The notes under the pieces were generated by a model. That model was not told where the DNA came from, did no database searches, and saw only the letters and a program-made list of their open reading frames with translations. The translations under genes and the position numbers were made by a program. From positions 4,562,001 to 4,626,000 of the forward strand of contig NC_007760.1 of assembly GCF_000013385.1 (NCBI RefSeq): a stretch of 64,000 nucleotides of DNA, given 5' to 3'. Origin of the DNA: Anaeromyxobacter dehalogenans 2CP-C (lineage in GTDB: Bacteria; Myxococcota; Myxococcia; Myxococcales; Anaeromyxobacteraceae). Of this stretch, positions 8,199 through 19,794 are shown one piece after another. How positions within the stretch are numbered: the stretch's first letter is position 1; each line of letters begins with the position of its first letter.

Positions 8199-9665
8199 AT
8201 GCCACGCACCCGCACTCCGCTCGCCGCCATCGTCCTCGCCGCCGGCAAGGGCACCCGGATGAAGTCGAACAAGGCCAAGGTCCTGCACGAGGTCGCGGGC
8301 CGGCCGCTCGCGTACTACCCGGTGAAGCGCGCCGTGGAGCTGGGCGCGAGCCCGGTGGTGGTGGTGGTGGGCCACCAGGCCGAGGCGGTGGAGGCGGCGC
8401 TCTCCGCCGCGCTGCCCGAGGCGCCGCTGCGCTTCGCGGTCCAGGAGCAGCAGCTCGGCACGGCGCACGCGGTGCTCGCCGCGAAGCGCGCGCTGCGCGG
8501 CTACCGCGGCCCGGTGCTGATCCTGTCCGGCGACACGCCGCTCCTCCGCGCCGAGACGCTCGAGGCGGTCGTGTCCGCCCGCCGCCGGGCCCGCGCCGCG
8601 GTCTCGCTCGCCACCATGACGCTCGAGGCGCCGCGCGGCTACGGCCGGGTGGTGCGCGACGCGCGCGGCCGGCCGGCGCGCATCGTGGAGGAGAAGGACG
8701 CGACGGACGCCGAGCGCGCGGTGCGCGAGGTGAACGCGGGCCTCTACTGCGTGGACGCGGAGCTGCTCTGGAAGAAGCTCGCGAAGGTGGGCACCGCGAA
8801 CGCGCAGCGCGAGTTCTACCTGACCGACCTCGTCCCCATGGCGGCGCAGGCGGGCGGCGTGGCCGGCGTCGAGGTGCCGGCGGAGGAGGCCTCGGGCGTC
8901 AACGACCGCATCGAGCTGGCGCGCGCCAACCGCGTGATGGTGGGCCGGCTCGCCGAGGCGTTCATGCGCGCCGGCGTGACCATCGAGGACCCGGCCCGCT
9001 TCGACTGCGACGAGGGCGTCGAGATCGGCGCGGACGCGGTGATCGAGCCGAACGTCCGGCTGCGCGGCCGCACCCGCGTCGGCGCGCGCACGCGGGTGGG
9101 CGTGGGGGCGGTCATCACCGACGGCGTGCTCGCCGACGGCGTGACCGTGAACCCGTACACGGTGATCTCGGAGGCGAAGGTCGCCGAGGGCGCCATCCTC
9201 GGCCCGTTCTCGCGCCTGCGCCCCGGCGCCGACATCGGCCCCGAGGCGCACGTGGGGAACTTCGTCGAGGTGAAGAAGAGCCGGCTCGGGAAGGGTGCGA
9301 AGGCGAACCACCTCGCCTACCTCGGCGACGCCGAGATCGGCGCGGGCGCGAACATCGGCGCCGGCACCATCACGTGCAACTACGACGGCGAGCGCAAGAA
9401 CCCGACGCGGATCGGCGACGGGGCGTTCATCGGCTCGGACTCCATCCTGGTCGCGCCCATCGAGATCGGCGCCGGCGCCTACGTGGCGGCCGGCTCCACG
9501 CTCACCGATCCGGTGCCGGCAGGCGCCCTGGCGCTCGGCCGGGCGCGCCAGGTGACGAAGGAGGGGTGGGTGGCCCAGCGGCAGGCGGAGAAGCAGATGA
9601 AGGGGACGGCCACCGGCCCGGCGCCCGCCCGGAAGGGCCGCCCGGCCGCCCGGCGGGCGAGTTAG
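8199..9665 (+). CDS. glmU: bifunctional GlcN-1-P acetyltransferase / UDP-GlcNAc pyrophosphorylase
   Basis: 488 residues that carry out the last two steps to UDP-GlcNAc, needed for peptidoglycan and LPS. The N-terminal uridylyltransferase opens with IVLAAGKGTRMKSNKAKVLHE. The C-terminal half is a left-handed beta helix of hexapeptide repeats, with GNFVEVKKS and the acetyltransferase block NHLAYLGDAEIG followed by NIGAGTITCNYDG. The Lys/Arg-rich tail is typical low-complexity myxobacterial sequence. glmS starts 36 bases downstream, so enzymes for GlcN-6-P synthesis and its conversion are encoded together; GlmM is not in the window. Confidence 0.97.
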   Translation: MPRTRTPLAAIVLAAGKGTRMKSNKAKVLHEVAGRPLAYYPVKRAVELGASPVVVVVGHQAEAVEAALSAALPEAPLRFAVQEQQLGTAHAVLAAKRALRGYRGPVLILSGDTPLLRAETLEAVVSARRRARAAVSLATMTLEAPRGYGRVVRDARGRPARIVEEKDATDAERAVREVNAGLYCVDAELLWKKLAKVGTANAQREFYLTDLVPMAAQAGGVAGVEVPAEEASGVNDRIELARANRVMVGRLAEAFMRAGVTIEDPARFDCDEGVEIGADAVIEPNVRLRGRTRVGARTRVGVGAVITDGVLADGVTVNPYTVISEAKVAEGAILGPFSRLRPGADIGPEAHVGNFVEVKKSRLGKGAKANHLAYLGDAEIGAGANIGAGTITCNYDGERKNPTRIGDGAFIGSDSILVAPIEIGAGAYVAAGSTLTDPVPAGALALGRARQVTKEGWVAQRQAEKQMKGTATGPAPARKGRPAARRAS

Positions 9666-9701
9666 GCGCGCCCGCGCCACGCGTGGTATTGAGGCGACCC
9701 T

Positions 9702-11537
<1,836 letters not shown>

Positions 11538-11597
11538 CGCGCCGGCCCCGCCGCGCCGGACCTCGCGCGCGGCGCGCGGGTGCGGTAGACCTCGGCC

Positions 11598-12182
11598 GTG
11601 GTCACCCGCCGCCTGTTCGTGGCCCTCGAGCCCACCGACGCCGTGCGCCGCCGCATCGGCGCCGCGGCCGACGCGCTGCGCGCCGACGCCGGGCGCGCGG
11701 CGGGCGACGTCCGCTGGGTGGCGCCCGACGGCGTGCACCTCACGCTGCAGTTCCTGGGCGCGGTGCCGGAGGAGCGGGTGGAGGCGGTGCGCGCCGCGGT
11801 GGAGGCGGCGGCCGCCGTCGCCCGGCCCATGGCGCTCGAGGTGAGCGGCGCGGGCGGCTTCCCCAACGCGCGCCGCCCGCGGGTGGTCTGGCTCGGGCTC
11901 GGCGGCGACGTGGCGGCGCTCTCGGCGCTGGTGGCCGACCTCGGCGCGCGGCTCGCGCCGCTCGGGTTCGCGCCCGAGTCGCGCCCGTTCTCGCCGCACC
12001 TCACGCTGGGCCGCGCGCGCGATCCGCGCGGCGCCCCCGGCCTCGGCGGCGCGCTGGCGGCGCAGGCCCGGGCCGACGGCTTCGGCTGGCGCGCGACCGA
12101 GCTGGTGCTGTTCGAGTCGCACCTCTCGCCGAAGGGCGCGCGCTACGAGGCGCTCCTGCGCGCGCCGCTCGGCGGCGGGTAG
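11598..12182 (+). CDS. thpR: RNA 2',3'-cyclic phosphodiesterase (2H phosphoesterase)
   Basis: 194 residues from a GTG at 11598, just ahead of the conserved RRLFVALEP opening. Two HxTx motifs form the active site: HLTLQFLG at about residues 50-57 and HLTLGRAR at about 135-142. LVLFESHLSPKGARYEAL is the typical family C-terminus. The enzyme opens 2',3'-cyclic phosphates on RNA ends. It lies 60 bases after glmS and is convergent with the Cache-domain gene, 7 bases apart. Confidence 0.92.
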   Translation: MVTRRLFVALEPTDAVRRRIGAAADALRADAGRAAGDVRWVAPDGVHLTLQFLGAVPEERVEAVRAAVEAAAAVARPMALEVSGAGGFPNARRPRVVWLGLGGDVAALSALVADLGARLAPLGFAPESRPFSPHLTLGRARDPRGAPGLGGALAAQARADGFGWRATELVLFESHLSPKGARYEALLRAPLGGG

Positions 12183-12189
12183 CGCCGCC

Positions 12190-13365
12190 CTACCCCGTCC
12201 GCCGCCGCGTCAGCTCCTTCAGCTGGCCGCCGACCACCGCCAGGAAGCGGCCGAAGAAGTCCTCGAACCGGCCGATCTCGTCGGGCGGCCCGGGCGGCGG
12301 CGCGGTCACGTCGTGGTCGCCGCCGGCGAGCCGCGCGGAGAGGTCCTCCATGGTGGACACCATCCGCGCCAGGCGCCCGAAGACCAGCCGCTGGAGGAAC
12401 GCCACCAGCACGAGGGCGAGCAGCAGCGCCATGGCGCAGATCACCGCGAACACCCGCGTGCGCGCCCGCATGAACGTCGCGTGCACGTCGGTGATGTCGT
12501 GGAGCACGAACAGCGCGCCCACCCGGCGCCCGGCCGCGTCGCGCACCGGCACCAGGCCGCGCGCCAGGGTGCGCCCGCCGCGCTCCAGCTCGTCCACCAG
12601 CTGGCCCTCCTCCGGCACCGCGGCGAGATCGCCCTGGAACGCGCCGAGCGCCGGATCGTCGGAGGTCGCGTCCACCACCACGGTGGCGGGCTGGTCGTCC
12701 CAGGGATCGCGCCGGCCCTCGCGCGTGGCGGCCCACGCCGCGCGGTCGAGGAACCGCTTCTCCACCACCAGCGCGTAGGCGTCGCCGGTCTGTGCGCTCA
12801 TGCGCCCGAGGAAGTGGTCCACCTCCTCGCCCAGCTCCACGTACCCCAGCGCCGCCCCGGCGTGCGCCAGCGGCCGGACGACGCGCAGCGCGAACGCGGT
12901 CTGGCCGAGCTCCATGCCGGCCCCGCGCCCGCCCGCCTGGACCGCCTGCGCGAGCGTGGCCCGCCGCACCACGTCGCCGTGCTGCTCGGGCTTGTGGACG
13001 CGCAGGAAGCAGGTCTGCGCCGGCGCCGCGTCGAGGAAGTACCAGTGCGTGATGTCGTGCTGCGCGCGCAGGCCGGCGAACACCGGCGCCGCGAGCGCCA
13101 GCAGCCGCTCGCGATCGCGCGCCGCGAACGCCTCGCCGAACGCCGGGTTCGCGGCGAGCGCGGAGAGCGTCGCGTCCAGCTTCTCCACGTCGGCGCGCTG
13201 CATGGCGGCGAACGTCCCGCCCGCCGCGCGGATGGCCTCGGTGCCCACCAGCCGCACGTTGCGCTCGGCGGCGCCTCGCACCACCGCGGCGACCGCGAGC
13301 GCCACCAGCGCGAGCGCGACCACGATGGCGAGCACCAGCTTCGTCTTGATCGAGATGGCCTTCAT
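12190..13365 (-). CDS. Cache-domain membrane sensor with HAMP-like linker and no output domain
   Basis: 391 residues. One membrane segment at about 8-28, a periplasmic Cache sensor (HDITHWYFLDAAP, TCFLRVHKPEQHGD, then ALRVVRPL and GALFVLHDITD), a second membrane segment at about 310-330, and a HAMP-like stretch to the end (RLARMVSTMEDLSARLAGGDHDV). No methyl-accepting, kinase or cyclase module follows, so the signal must pass to a separate partner. A 67-residue protein is encoded 15 bases upstream in the same direction and may be functionally tied. The ligand cannot be predicted from the sequence. Confidence 0.78.
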   Translation of the reverse strand: MKAISIKTKLVLAIVVALALVALAVAAVVRGAAERNVRLVGTEAIRAAGGTFAAMQRADVEKLDATLSALAANPAFGEAFAARDRERLLALAAPVFAGLRAQHDITHWYFLDAAPAQTCFLRVHKPEQHGDVVRRATLAQAVQAGGRGAGMELGQTAFALRVVRPLAHAGAALGYVELGEEVDHFLGRMSAQTGDAYALVVEKRFLDRAAWAATREGRRDPWDDQPATVVVDATSDDPALGAFQGDLAAVPEEGQLVDELERGGRTLARGLVPVRDAAGRRVGALFVLHDITDVHATFMRARTRVFAVICAMALLLALVLVAFLQRLVFGRLARMVSTMEDLSARLAGGDHDVTAPPPGPPDEIGRFEDFFGRFLAVVGGQLKELTRRRTG

Positions 13366-13380
13366 GTCGGGACCCCCGCG

Positions 13381-13584
13381 CTACGGGATGGGCTCGCCCA
13401 GCACCTGCCCCGCCACGCGGCGCAGGGCGTCTACCTTGGCCTCGTCGTCCGGCGTGGCCTCCTCGACCAGCGCCAGCGAGAAGCCCACGTGGATCGCGAT
13501 GAGCCCCTTGGTCTTGAAGACCGGCAGGTTCTTGCGCGCGATCACGGCGTCGATCTGGCGGACCGTGTCGTACAGCTTCCCCAT
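13381..13584 (-). CDS. small conserved-looking hypothetical protein
   Basis: 67 residues beginning MGKLYDTVRQIDAVIARK, then KTKGLIAIHVGFSLALVEEATPDD, and a helical end. I do not recognise a family. It has a good ribosome-binding site (GGGGAG about 8 bases before ATG) and coding-like codon use, and it leads the Cache-sensor gene by 15 bases. This suggests an operon and a role as a soluble partner of that output-less sensor. That role is inference only. No signal peptide or metal motif is visible. Confidence 0.65.
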   Translation of the reverse strand: MGKLYDTVRQIDAVIARKNLPVFKTKGLIAIHVGFSLALVEEATPDDEAKVDALRRVAGQVLGEPIP

Positions 13585-13826
13585 CGTTCGCTCCCCGCCG
13601 GCGTCGAGGGCCGGCCGGGCGACCCATTGCCAGCGGGGTGCCGCGCACCCGCGAAGCGATGACGCAGGGTTGGGTGACTCCCCTGCAGGGACGCCCCTAC
13701 CCGGGGTGGTGCCGTACCTGCGCCGTCGCGCGCACCCGCACGCACGGCGGGGGGCGCACCGGCTTGCACTCCCCGCCGCGGCGCGCGAGATCTCCGAGCG
13801 TCGCTCGGCCGCACCGGAGGACGCAC

Positions 13827-14420
13827 ATGCCCAAGGACGCTCCCGCCGGACTCGCGCCCGGCTTCCTCGTCGCGGCGCCGGCGCTGGCGGACCCGAACTT
13901 CAACGGGTCGCTCGTGCTCATGGCCGAGCACCACGCGCAAGGTGCGCTCGGCTTCGTGGTGAACCGGCCCGGGCCCATCACGGTGGCCGACGTGCTCGGC
14001 GGCCTGGACGAGCGGCTGCGCGAGCGCGCCGAGGGCGCCGGGCGGGCGGACGACCCGGTGCTGGTGGGCGGGCCGGTGCAGCCGGAGCGGCTCTGGATCC
14101 TGTTCCGGCCCGGGCCGACCGCGCCCGAGGAGGGCGCGGTGGCGCTGGGGAGCGGGCTCGCGCTGGGCGGCTCGCGCGAGCTGCTGGAGGCGCTGGTCCG
14201 CTCGCGCGACCCGGGGCCGTACCTGCTGCTGCTCGGCTACGCCGGCTGGGCGCCGCTCCAGATCGAGCACGAGGTCGGCGAGGGGGCGTGGGTGCCCCTG
14301 CCGCTGCAGGGCGACCTCGTGTTCGACGTGCCCATGGAGAAGCGCTGGGAGACCGCGGTGCGGCGGCTCGGGCTCGATCCGGCCGGGTTCCTGGTGGGCG
14401 GGGGCGGCGCCGAGGCCTGA
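13827..14420 (+). CDS. YqgE/AlgH family protein (DUF179)
   Basis: 197 residues with the family signature: [21 protein letters not shown] at the N-terminus, [36 protein letters not shown], and [17 protein letters not shown] with GAWVPLPL later. The family's function is not well defined; AlgH was named as a regulator of alginate genes in Pseudomonas. GCACCGGAGG just ahead of ATG 13827 supports the start. The gene is alone, divergent from the 67-residue gene across 242 bases and convergent with the DUF2378 gene. Confidence 0.92.
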   Translation: MPKDAPAGLAPGFLVAAPALADPNFNGSLVLMAEHHAQGALGFVVNRPGPITVADVLGGLDERLRERAEGAGRADDPVLVGGPVQPERLWILFRPGPTAPEEGAVALGSGLALGGSRELLEALVRSRDPGPYLLLLGYAGWAPLQIEHEVGEGAWVPLPLQGDLVFDVPMEKRWETAVRRLGLDPAGFLVGGGGAEA

Positions 14421-14439
14421 CCGCCGCCCCGGCGGCGCG

Positions 14440-15030
14440 CTACGGCGCCTCCCAGGCCAGCTCGCACTCCGCGTCGAGCGCGCCGGTCTGCCGCGCCTGC
14501 GTGCGGATGTCCTTCGCCCCGACCCGCTCCAGCACCGCGGTGAACACGCCGCAGTGGAACGGCGGCGCGAGCAGCTCGCGGCGGAACGTGACGCGGGCCT
14601 GGCGCTCGCCGGTCCACTCCAGCCGCCGCTCGCCGTAGCTCACCGCGCCCTTGTAGGCGCTCGGGACGTTCGCGAGCAGCTGGCGCGCGCCGCCGGCCTC
14701 CGAGAGCGCCAGCATGGTCTTGCCGACCATCGAGTCGAGCACCATCCCGCCGGCGCGGTGCCCGATCCGGAAGAACGCCTGCTGCTCGCCGCCGAGCCGC
14801 CCGCCGATCCGGTCCGCGACCGCCGCGGCGAGCGCCAGGAAGTCGGTCACCGGGTAGCTGAAGAACTCCACCCGGCTCGCCTTGCCGGCCGGGTCGCAGG
14901 CGCGCGCGACCTCCTCGCCGGCGACCTCCCGCACCACCGAGAACAGCGCGTTGAAGACGAGCCCGCGGACGGTGTCGTCGCTGCGGGCGGCGGCGATGCG
15001 GGCCTCGAGGTCCTGTCGATCGACGGGCAT
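14440..15030 (-). CDS. DUF2378 / TIGR02265 family protein (myxobacteria-restricted)
   Basis: 196 residues: [19 protein letters not shown] at the start, then [64 protein letters not shown] and [25 protein letters not shown]. This is the pattern of the TIGR02265 family known from Myxococcus and its relatives, usually present in several copies and without a known function. ATG 15030 begins at [12 protein letters not shown]. It is the best single taxonomic marker in the window. It diverges from recA across 270 bases. Confidence 0.85.
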   Translation of the reverse strand: MPVDRQDLEARIAAARSDDTVRGLVFNALFSVVREVAGEEVARACDPAGKASRVEFFSYPVTDFLALAAAVADRIGGRLGGEQQAFFRIGHRAGGMVLDSMVGKTMLALSEAGGARQLLANVPSAYKGAVSYGERRLEWTGERQARVTFRRELLAPPFHCGVFTAVLERVGAKDIRTQARQTGALDAECELAWEAP

Positions 15031-15109
15031 GGACCGGGCAGTGTGCCCCAAGGGGCGGGGTGCCGGGCAGAGACCCGCTCGGGATGGGCGCGGATTCCCG
15101 CACCTTTCC

Positions 15110-15150
15110 TTGACTCCACCCGACCGTCCGTTCAGTATCCGGACGTTCAG
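15110..15150 (+). promoter_or_regulatory. candidate recA promoter with overlapping LexA-like motif
   Basis: TTGACT (15110-15115) and CAGTAT (15133-15138) are separated by exactly 17 bases, a plausible sigma70-type promoter about 160 bases before recA. Overlapping the -10 side, GTTCAG occurs twice (15131-15136 and 15145-15150). The upstream copy with its left half resembles the Myxococcus LexA motif I recall as CTRHAMRYBYGTTCAGS, at 14 of 17 positions by eye. Binding is inferred, not shown. Confidence 0.45.
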
Positions 15151-15300
15151 GTCCGGCGCCCCCGGTGTCAGGGGGCGCTGGTAGGGAAGAAGGCACGCAG
15201 GAGAAGTCGCCGGGAGCGCCCTTCACAGAGGCCACGGCGAGCGGGGCCGAACGGATCGAGCCCCGCGCCAGGCGCGGCGCGCCCTACAAGGAGACGAAAC

Positions 15301-16377
<1,077 letters not shown>

Positions 16378-16386
16378 TCCGCAACG

Positions 16387-16457
16387 CCCTCGCCCGCCCC
16401 CATGGGCGAGGGAGCCGCGACCGCGGCCCGGCCGGGCCGGCCTCGAGAGAGGCCGGC
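16387..16457 (+). terminator. two perfect GC hairpins after recA
   Basis: CCCTCGCCC (16387-16395) pairs with GGGCGAGGG (16404-16412). Then GCCGGCCTC (16436-16444) pairs with GAGGCCGGC (16449-16457) around a GAGA tetraloop. They begin 10 bases after the recA stop and lie before the LETM1-like gene. There is no U tract, as is usual at this GC content, so they are either intrinsic terminator-like stops or 3'-end protecting structures. Confidence 0.55.
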
Positions 16458-16617
16458 TCGCTTCGTCTCCGCCCCTCCTTCGCCCCCTCGCGCCACCCCG
16501 CCCGCCCCGCGGCCCGACCGGCGCGCCGCACCGCCCGCCCGCACGGCGAAGGATCCGCCGGGTGGGCAAGCGGGCGAGGGGGCAACCGGGTTAGACTCCC
16601 ACCCTTCCGGAATCGAC

Positions 16618-18063
16618 GTGGCGAAGGCCCTCAGCGACAAGAGCTGGCTCGAGCACCTCCTCGCCGAGGAGCTGGAGCAGCACGACCCCGACGCCGCCCG
16701 CGCGCGGCTGCCGGCCGACGTGCGCGCGGCGGCCGAGGCGCGGGGCGACCTGCTCCCCGCGGCGCGCCTGCTGGTGGCCCGCTCGCTGCGCCGCCGGCGG
16801 CTCTGCGCCGAGGCCCCGGCGCCGGACGACGCGTTCCTCGACGAGGTCCGCACGCACGTGGGGCTGGCGCTCGACCTCGCGCTCTTGCGCGGCGAGCCGT
16901 TCCTGCGCACCCGCCAGCGCGCCGAGATCGCCGCGTTCCTGGCGGCGGCGCTCGGCCTCGACGCGCTCGCGCTCGAGGTCGAGCCGGAGCAGCCGGGCGG
17001 GTCCACCGACCGCGCGGTCGAGCGCGCGCTCCGCGGCGCCGCCGAGGCGCTGCAGGCCCGCGCGTACCCGGCCGGCGATCCCGTCTCCGGGCTGCCGCTC
17101 CACCCCGGCGCGACCGCCATCCTGCGCCGGCGGCTCGCGCGCGTGGTGCTCGGCTTCCACCGCGCCGGGCGGCTCGATCCCGTGGCGCTGGCCCGTCACG
17201 GCGCCTACGCCGCGCGCGAGTCGGTGCTGCTCGCCGAGGCGCTCTCCGGCCTGCTGCTCGCGGCCGGCTCGGACGGCGAGCGCGCCCGAGGCGTGCGGGT
17301 GCGGCAGCTCGCGCGCCTCGGCCTGTCGCGCGCCGAGCTGCGCGACGCGCGCCGCCTGGTGGCGTCCCCCCGCGGCCCCGAGGCGATCGCGGCCGACGCG
17401 CCGGAGCGGGTGCGGCCGTTCCTGCTCGAGCAGCTCCTGCTCGCGCAGCTCCGGGTCCGCCTCGACGGCGACGCGCCGCGCGGCTGGACCGAGCGCTTCG
17501 CCGCGGCGGCCGGGCTCGACGCGGCGGCGGTCGCCACCGCGCAGGTGGAGGCGGCGGCGCAGCACTGCGACCACGAGGTCTGGTTCGAGGCGTTCGACGA
17601 GGGCGGCGTCCCGGTGGACTGGCAGGTGCTCGCCGACGAGTGGGAGTCGGTGGCGGACCACGTGGTGGAGCGCGTCTCCACCGCGGTCACCGACAACCTC
17701 GGCTCGCTGGCGACCGAGATCCGCGAGACCGGCGAGCTGGGCGGGCTGCTCGCGAAGGCCGCCGCCGGGAAGACGCTCAGCGCGGCCGAGAAGCGCAAGG
17801 TGAAGGCGCAGCTCATCGACCTCGCCAAGGCGGTGCCCGCCCTCGCCATCTTCGCGGCGCCGGGCGGCATGCTGCTGCTGCCGCTGCTCGCGAAGCTGCT
17901 GCCCTTCAACCTGATGCCGAGCGCCTGGGACCGCCCGCCCCGCGGGGACGGCGCGCCCGCTGCCGGCGCGAAGCCTGCCGCCCCCGGCAAGGAAGTCGCC
18001 GCCGCGCCCGCGACGGCGAAGGCCCCGGGCAAGGCGGGCGGCCGCAAGCGCGAGCCCGCCTGA
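16618..18063 (+). CDS. LETM1-like domain protein
   Basis: 481 residues from a GTG at 16618; codons upstream in the same frame encode only Pro/Arg/Ala-rich text and overlap the recA hairpins, so I reject the longer start. The N-terminal two thirds are helical with no motif I know. The segment LSAAEKRKVKAQLIDLAKAVPALAIF (about residue 396 on), leading to a hydrophobic stretch and LAKLLPFNLMPSAW, matches the LETM1 ribosome-binding-like core. The C-terminus is an Ala/Pro/Lys tail. LETM1 relatives in bacteria have no settled function. The gene ends at a family-3 REP cluster shared with the convergent HEAT-repeat gene. Confidence 0.68.
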   Translation: MAKALSDKSWLEHLLAEELEQHDPDAARARLPADVRAAAEARGDLLPAARLLVARSLRRRRLCAEAPAPDDAFLDEVRTHVGLALDLALLRGEPFLRTRQRAEIAAFLAAALGLDALALEVEPEQPGGSTDRAVERALRGAAEALQARAYPAGDPVSGLPLHPGATAILRRRLARVVLGFHRAGRLDPVALARHGAYAARESVLLAEALSGLLLAAGSDGERARGVRVRQLARLGLSRAELRDARRLVASPRGPEAIAADAPERVRPFLLEQLLLAQLRVRLDGDAPRGWTERFAAAAGLDAAAVATAQVEAAAQHCDHEVWFEAFDEGGVPVDWQVLADEWESVADHVVERVSTAVTDNLGSLATEIRETGELGGLLAKAAAGKTLSAAEKRKVKAQLIDLAKAVPALAIFAAPGGMLLLPLLAKLLPFNLMPSAWDRPPRGDGAPAAGAKPAAPGKEVAAAPATAKAPGKAGGRKREPA

Positions 18064-18106
18064 AGGCTTCGCGACTCCGCGCGGGATGAGCGCCAACGTC
18101 CGCTCA

Positions 18107-18216
18107 CCCTGAGCGTAGGCGGGCCGCAGGCCCGCCGGAGTCGAAGGGTCGGGATGAGCGCGAACGTCCGCTCACCCTGAGCGTAGGCGGGCCGCAGGCC
18201 CGCCGGAGTCGAAGGG
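18107..18216. repeat. REP family 3, cluster A: two tandem 42-bp hairpin elements
   Basis: Copies at 18107-18148 and 18175-18216 begin CCCTGAGCGTA and end GGAGTCGAAGGG, with a central perfect stem GGCGGGCC / GGCCCGCC around GCA. The whole unit, with its GGGATGAGCGC leader, is repeated with a 68-bp period. A deleted relative (GCGACTCCGCGCGGGATGAGCGC) sits just before. The cluster fills the gap between the ends of the convergent LETM1-like and HEAT-repeat genes. Confidence 0.85.
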
Positions 18217-19764
18217 CTACCTCGCCGCCGGCCGCTTCAGCCGGAGCGCCAGCCGCAGCGCGTCCTCGTTCACGCCCGCGGTGAGCGTCCGGCCGCGGTC
18301 CTGCGCGACCGTCCGGTCGATCGCGGCGGCCACCTGCGCGGCGTCCGCGCCGAGCGGCTCGCGCGCGGCGATCCAGCCGAGCGCGAGCACCGCGGCGTGC
18401 CGCGCGGCGAGCGCCGCGTCCCCGTCCACCGGGCGCGCGATGGCGTCCGCGAGCGCGCGCGCCTGCGCGGACCCGCCGGCGCGGCCCACCTCGAGCGCGG
18501 CCCGGTCCCGCACCGCCGGGTCCGGGTCGGAGAGCTTGCCGGCCCAGCAGGCCGCGTCCTGGCAGGCTGCCGCGGCGGCGAGGCGCGCCTTCATCCCCGC
18601 GAGCGCCTGGCCCTCCTGCGCGGGGCAGCCGCTCCCGCACGCGCGGATGGCCTCGTCCACCAGCGCCGCCTCGGGCGCGCCGCCCAGCCGCGACAGCGCC
18701 GCGAGCGGCGCCTCGCGCACGCGCCACGCCCCCGCGGCGGCGGCCGCGCGCAGCGCCGGCAGCGCGGCCGGGTCGCCGATCCGCGCGAGCGCGTCGCAGT
18801 AGCGGTCGCGCGCGTCCGGGTCCGGCTCGCGGCCGATCAGGTCCGCGAGCGGCTTCACCGCCTCGCGCGCGCGCAGCCGGCCCAGCGACTCCGCCGCGAA
18901 GACGCGCACGTAGACGCCGACGCGGGGATCCGCGTCGCGGTAGGCGAGCCGCGCGACCAGGGCCGGCACCGCGTCCGGGCCGCCCACGTCGCCGAGCACC
19001 TGCGCCGCCTTCGCGTACAGCGCGCCGCTCACCACCCCGCGCGCGCGCGCCCAGTCCTGCAGGGCCGCGTCCTTCCCCTCCAGCACCGCCAGCAGCGGCG
19101 CGGCCATGGGCCGGCCGATCTGCGCGGCGGCGAACGCCGCCTCCGGGAAGAACGTGACGCCCGGGCGCTCCTCGAACAGCATCCGGAGCACCACCGGGCC
19201 GGCCCGCGCGTCGCCGATCCGGCCCAGCGCCAGGATGGCGCGCTTGGCGGTGAACGGCTCGACCTCGGTCGAGGTCGCGATGCGCACCAGCGTGTCGATC
19301 GCGGCCGGGTCGCCGATCTCGCCGAGCGCGTCCACCGCCGCCACCTGCGTGTAGCCGTCCGGCGAGGCGGTCAGCTCGACCAGCGCCGGCACCGCCTCGC
19401 GCGCCCGGAGCGCGCCGAGCGCGGTGGCGATGTGCCGGTTCGCGTCGCGCGTGTCGCGGTCCTGCGCGGCGCGGTCCACCGCGTCCAGCAGCGGCTTCAC
19501 CGCGGCCGCGTCGCCGATCTCGCCGAGCGCCACGGCCGCCTCGCCGCGGGCCCGCGGCGCCTGCTTCAGCACCTCGACGAGGTACGGCACGGCGGCGCGG
19601 CGGTCGCCCGGCGCCTTGCGCACCTGCGCGAGCGCCTCGAGCTTCTCGTCGGTGCGGCTCCGGCTGGCGGCGCGCTTCGCCCACCCCTCCGCGTCCTTCG
19701 GGCTTCCACACGCGGTGACGAGCAGGCAGGCGAGCAGGGCGGCAGCGCGGCGCAGCGTCATCAT
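18217..19764 (-). CDS. HEAT-repeat lipoprotein
   Basis: 515 residues. A lipoprotein signal ends LLVTACGS, so the protein should be anchored in the envelope. The body is a run of HEAT/PBS-lyase-type repeats of roughly 30-40 residues, easily seen as AAVALGEIGDAAAVKPLL, ALGALRAREAVPALVEL, AAVDALGEIGDPAAIDTLV, AILALGRIGDARAGPVVL, AAESLGRLRAREAVKPLADL and CDALARIGDPAALPAL. A cysteine-rich insert (ACGSGCPAQ and AAACQDAACWAG) interrupts the later repeats. Such superhelices act as protein-binding scaffolds; the partner is unknown. The HAMP membrane-protein gene lies 30 bases upstream and may be in the same operon. Confidence 0.85.
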   Translation of the reverse strand: MMTLRRAAALLACLLVTACGSPKDAEGWAKRAASRSRTDEKLEALAQVRKAPGDRRAAVPYLVEVLKQAPRARGEAAVALGEIGDAAAVKPLLDAVDRAAQDRDTRDANRHIATALGALRAREAVPALVELTASPDGYTQVAAVDALGEIGDPAAIDTLVRIATSTEVEPFTAKRAILALGRIGDARAGPVVLRMLFEERPGVTFFPEAAFAAAQIGRPMAAPLLAVLEGKDAALQDWARARGVVSGALYAKAAQVLGDVGGPDAVPALVARLAYRDADPRVGVYVRVFAAESLGRLRAREAVKPLADLIGREPDPDARDRYCDALARIGDPAALPALRAAAAAGAWRVREAPLAALSRLGGAPEAALVDEAIRACGSGCPAQEGQALAGMKARLAAAAACQDAACWAGKLSDPDPAVRDRAALEVGRAGGSAQARALADAIARPVDGDAALAARHAAVLALGWIAAREPLGADAAQVAAAIDRTVAQDRGRTLTAGVNEDALRLALRLKRPAAR

Positions 19765-19794
19765 GGGCAGCTCCTCGGCTCCGGGGGACGGCGT

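Noticed and set aside
9666-9701. Possible glmS ribozyme ahead of glmS
   Set aside because: Only 36 bases separate glmU and glmS, too short for the catalytic RNA, and no matching core is present.
13740-13780. Sigma-54 type promoter before the yqgE/algH gene
   Set aside because: The GC element fits but the GG at -24 is missing at the required N10 spacing.
16402-16617. Longer N-terminus for the LETM1-like protein
   Set aside because: It is low-complexity Pro/Arg/Ala text lying over the two recA hairpins; the GTG at 16618 fits better.
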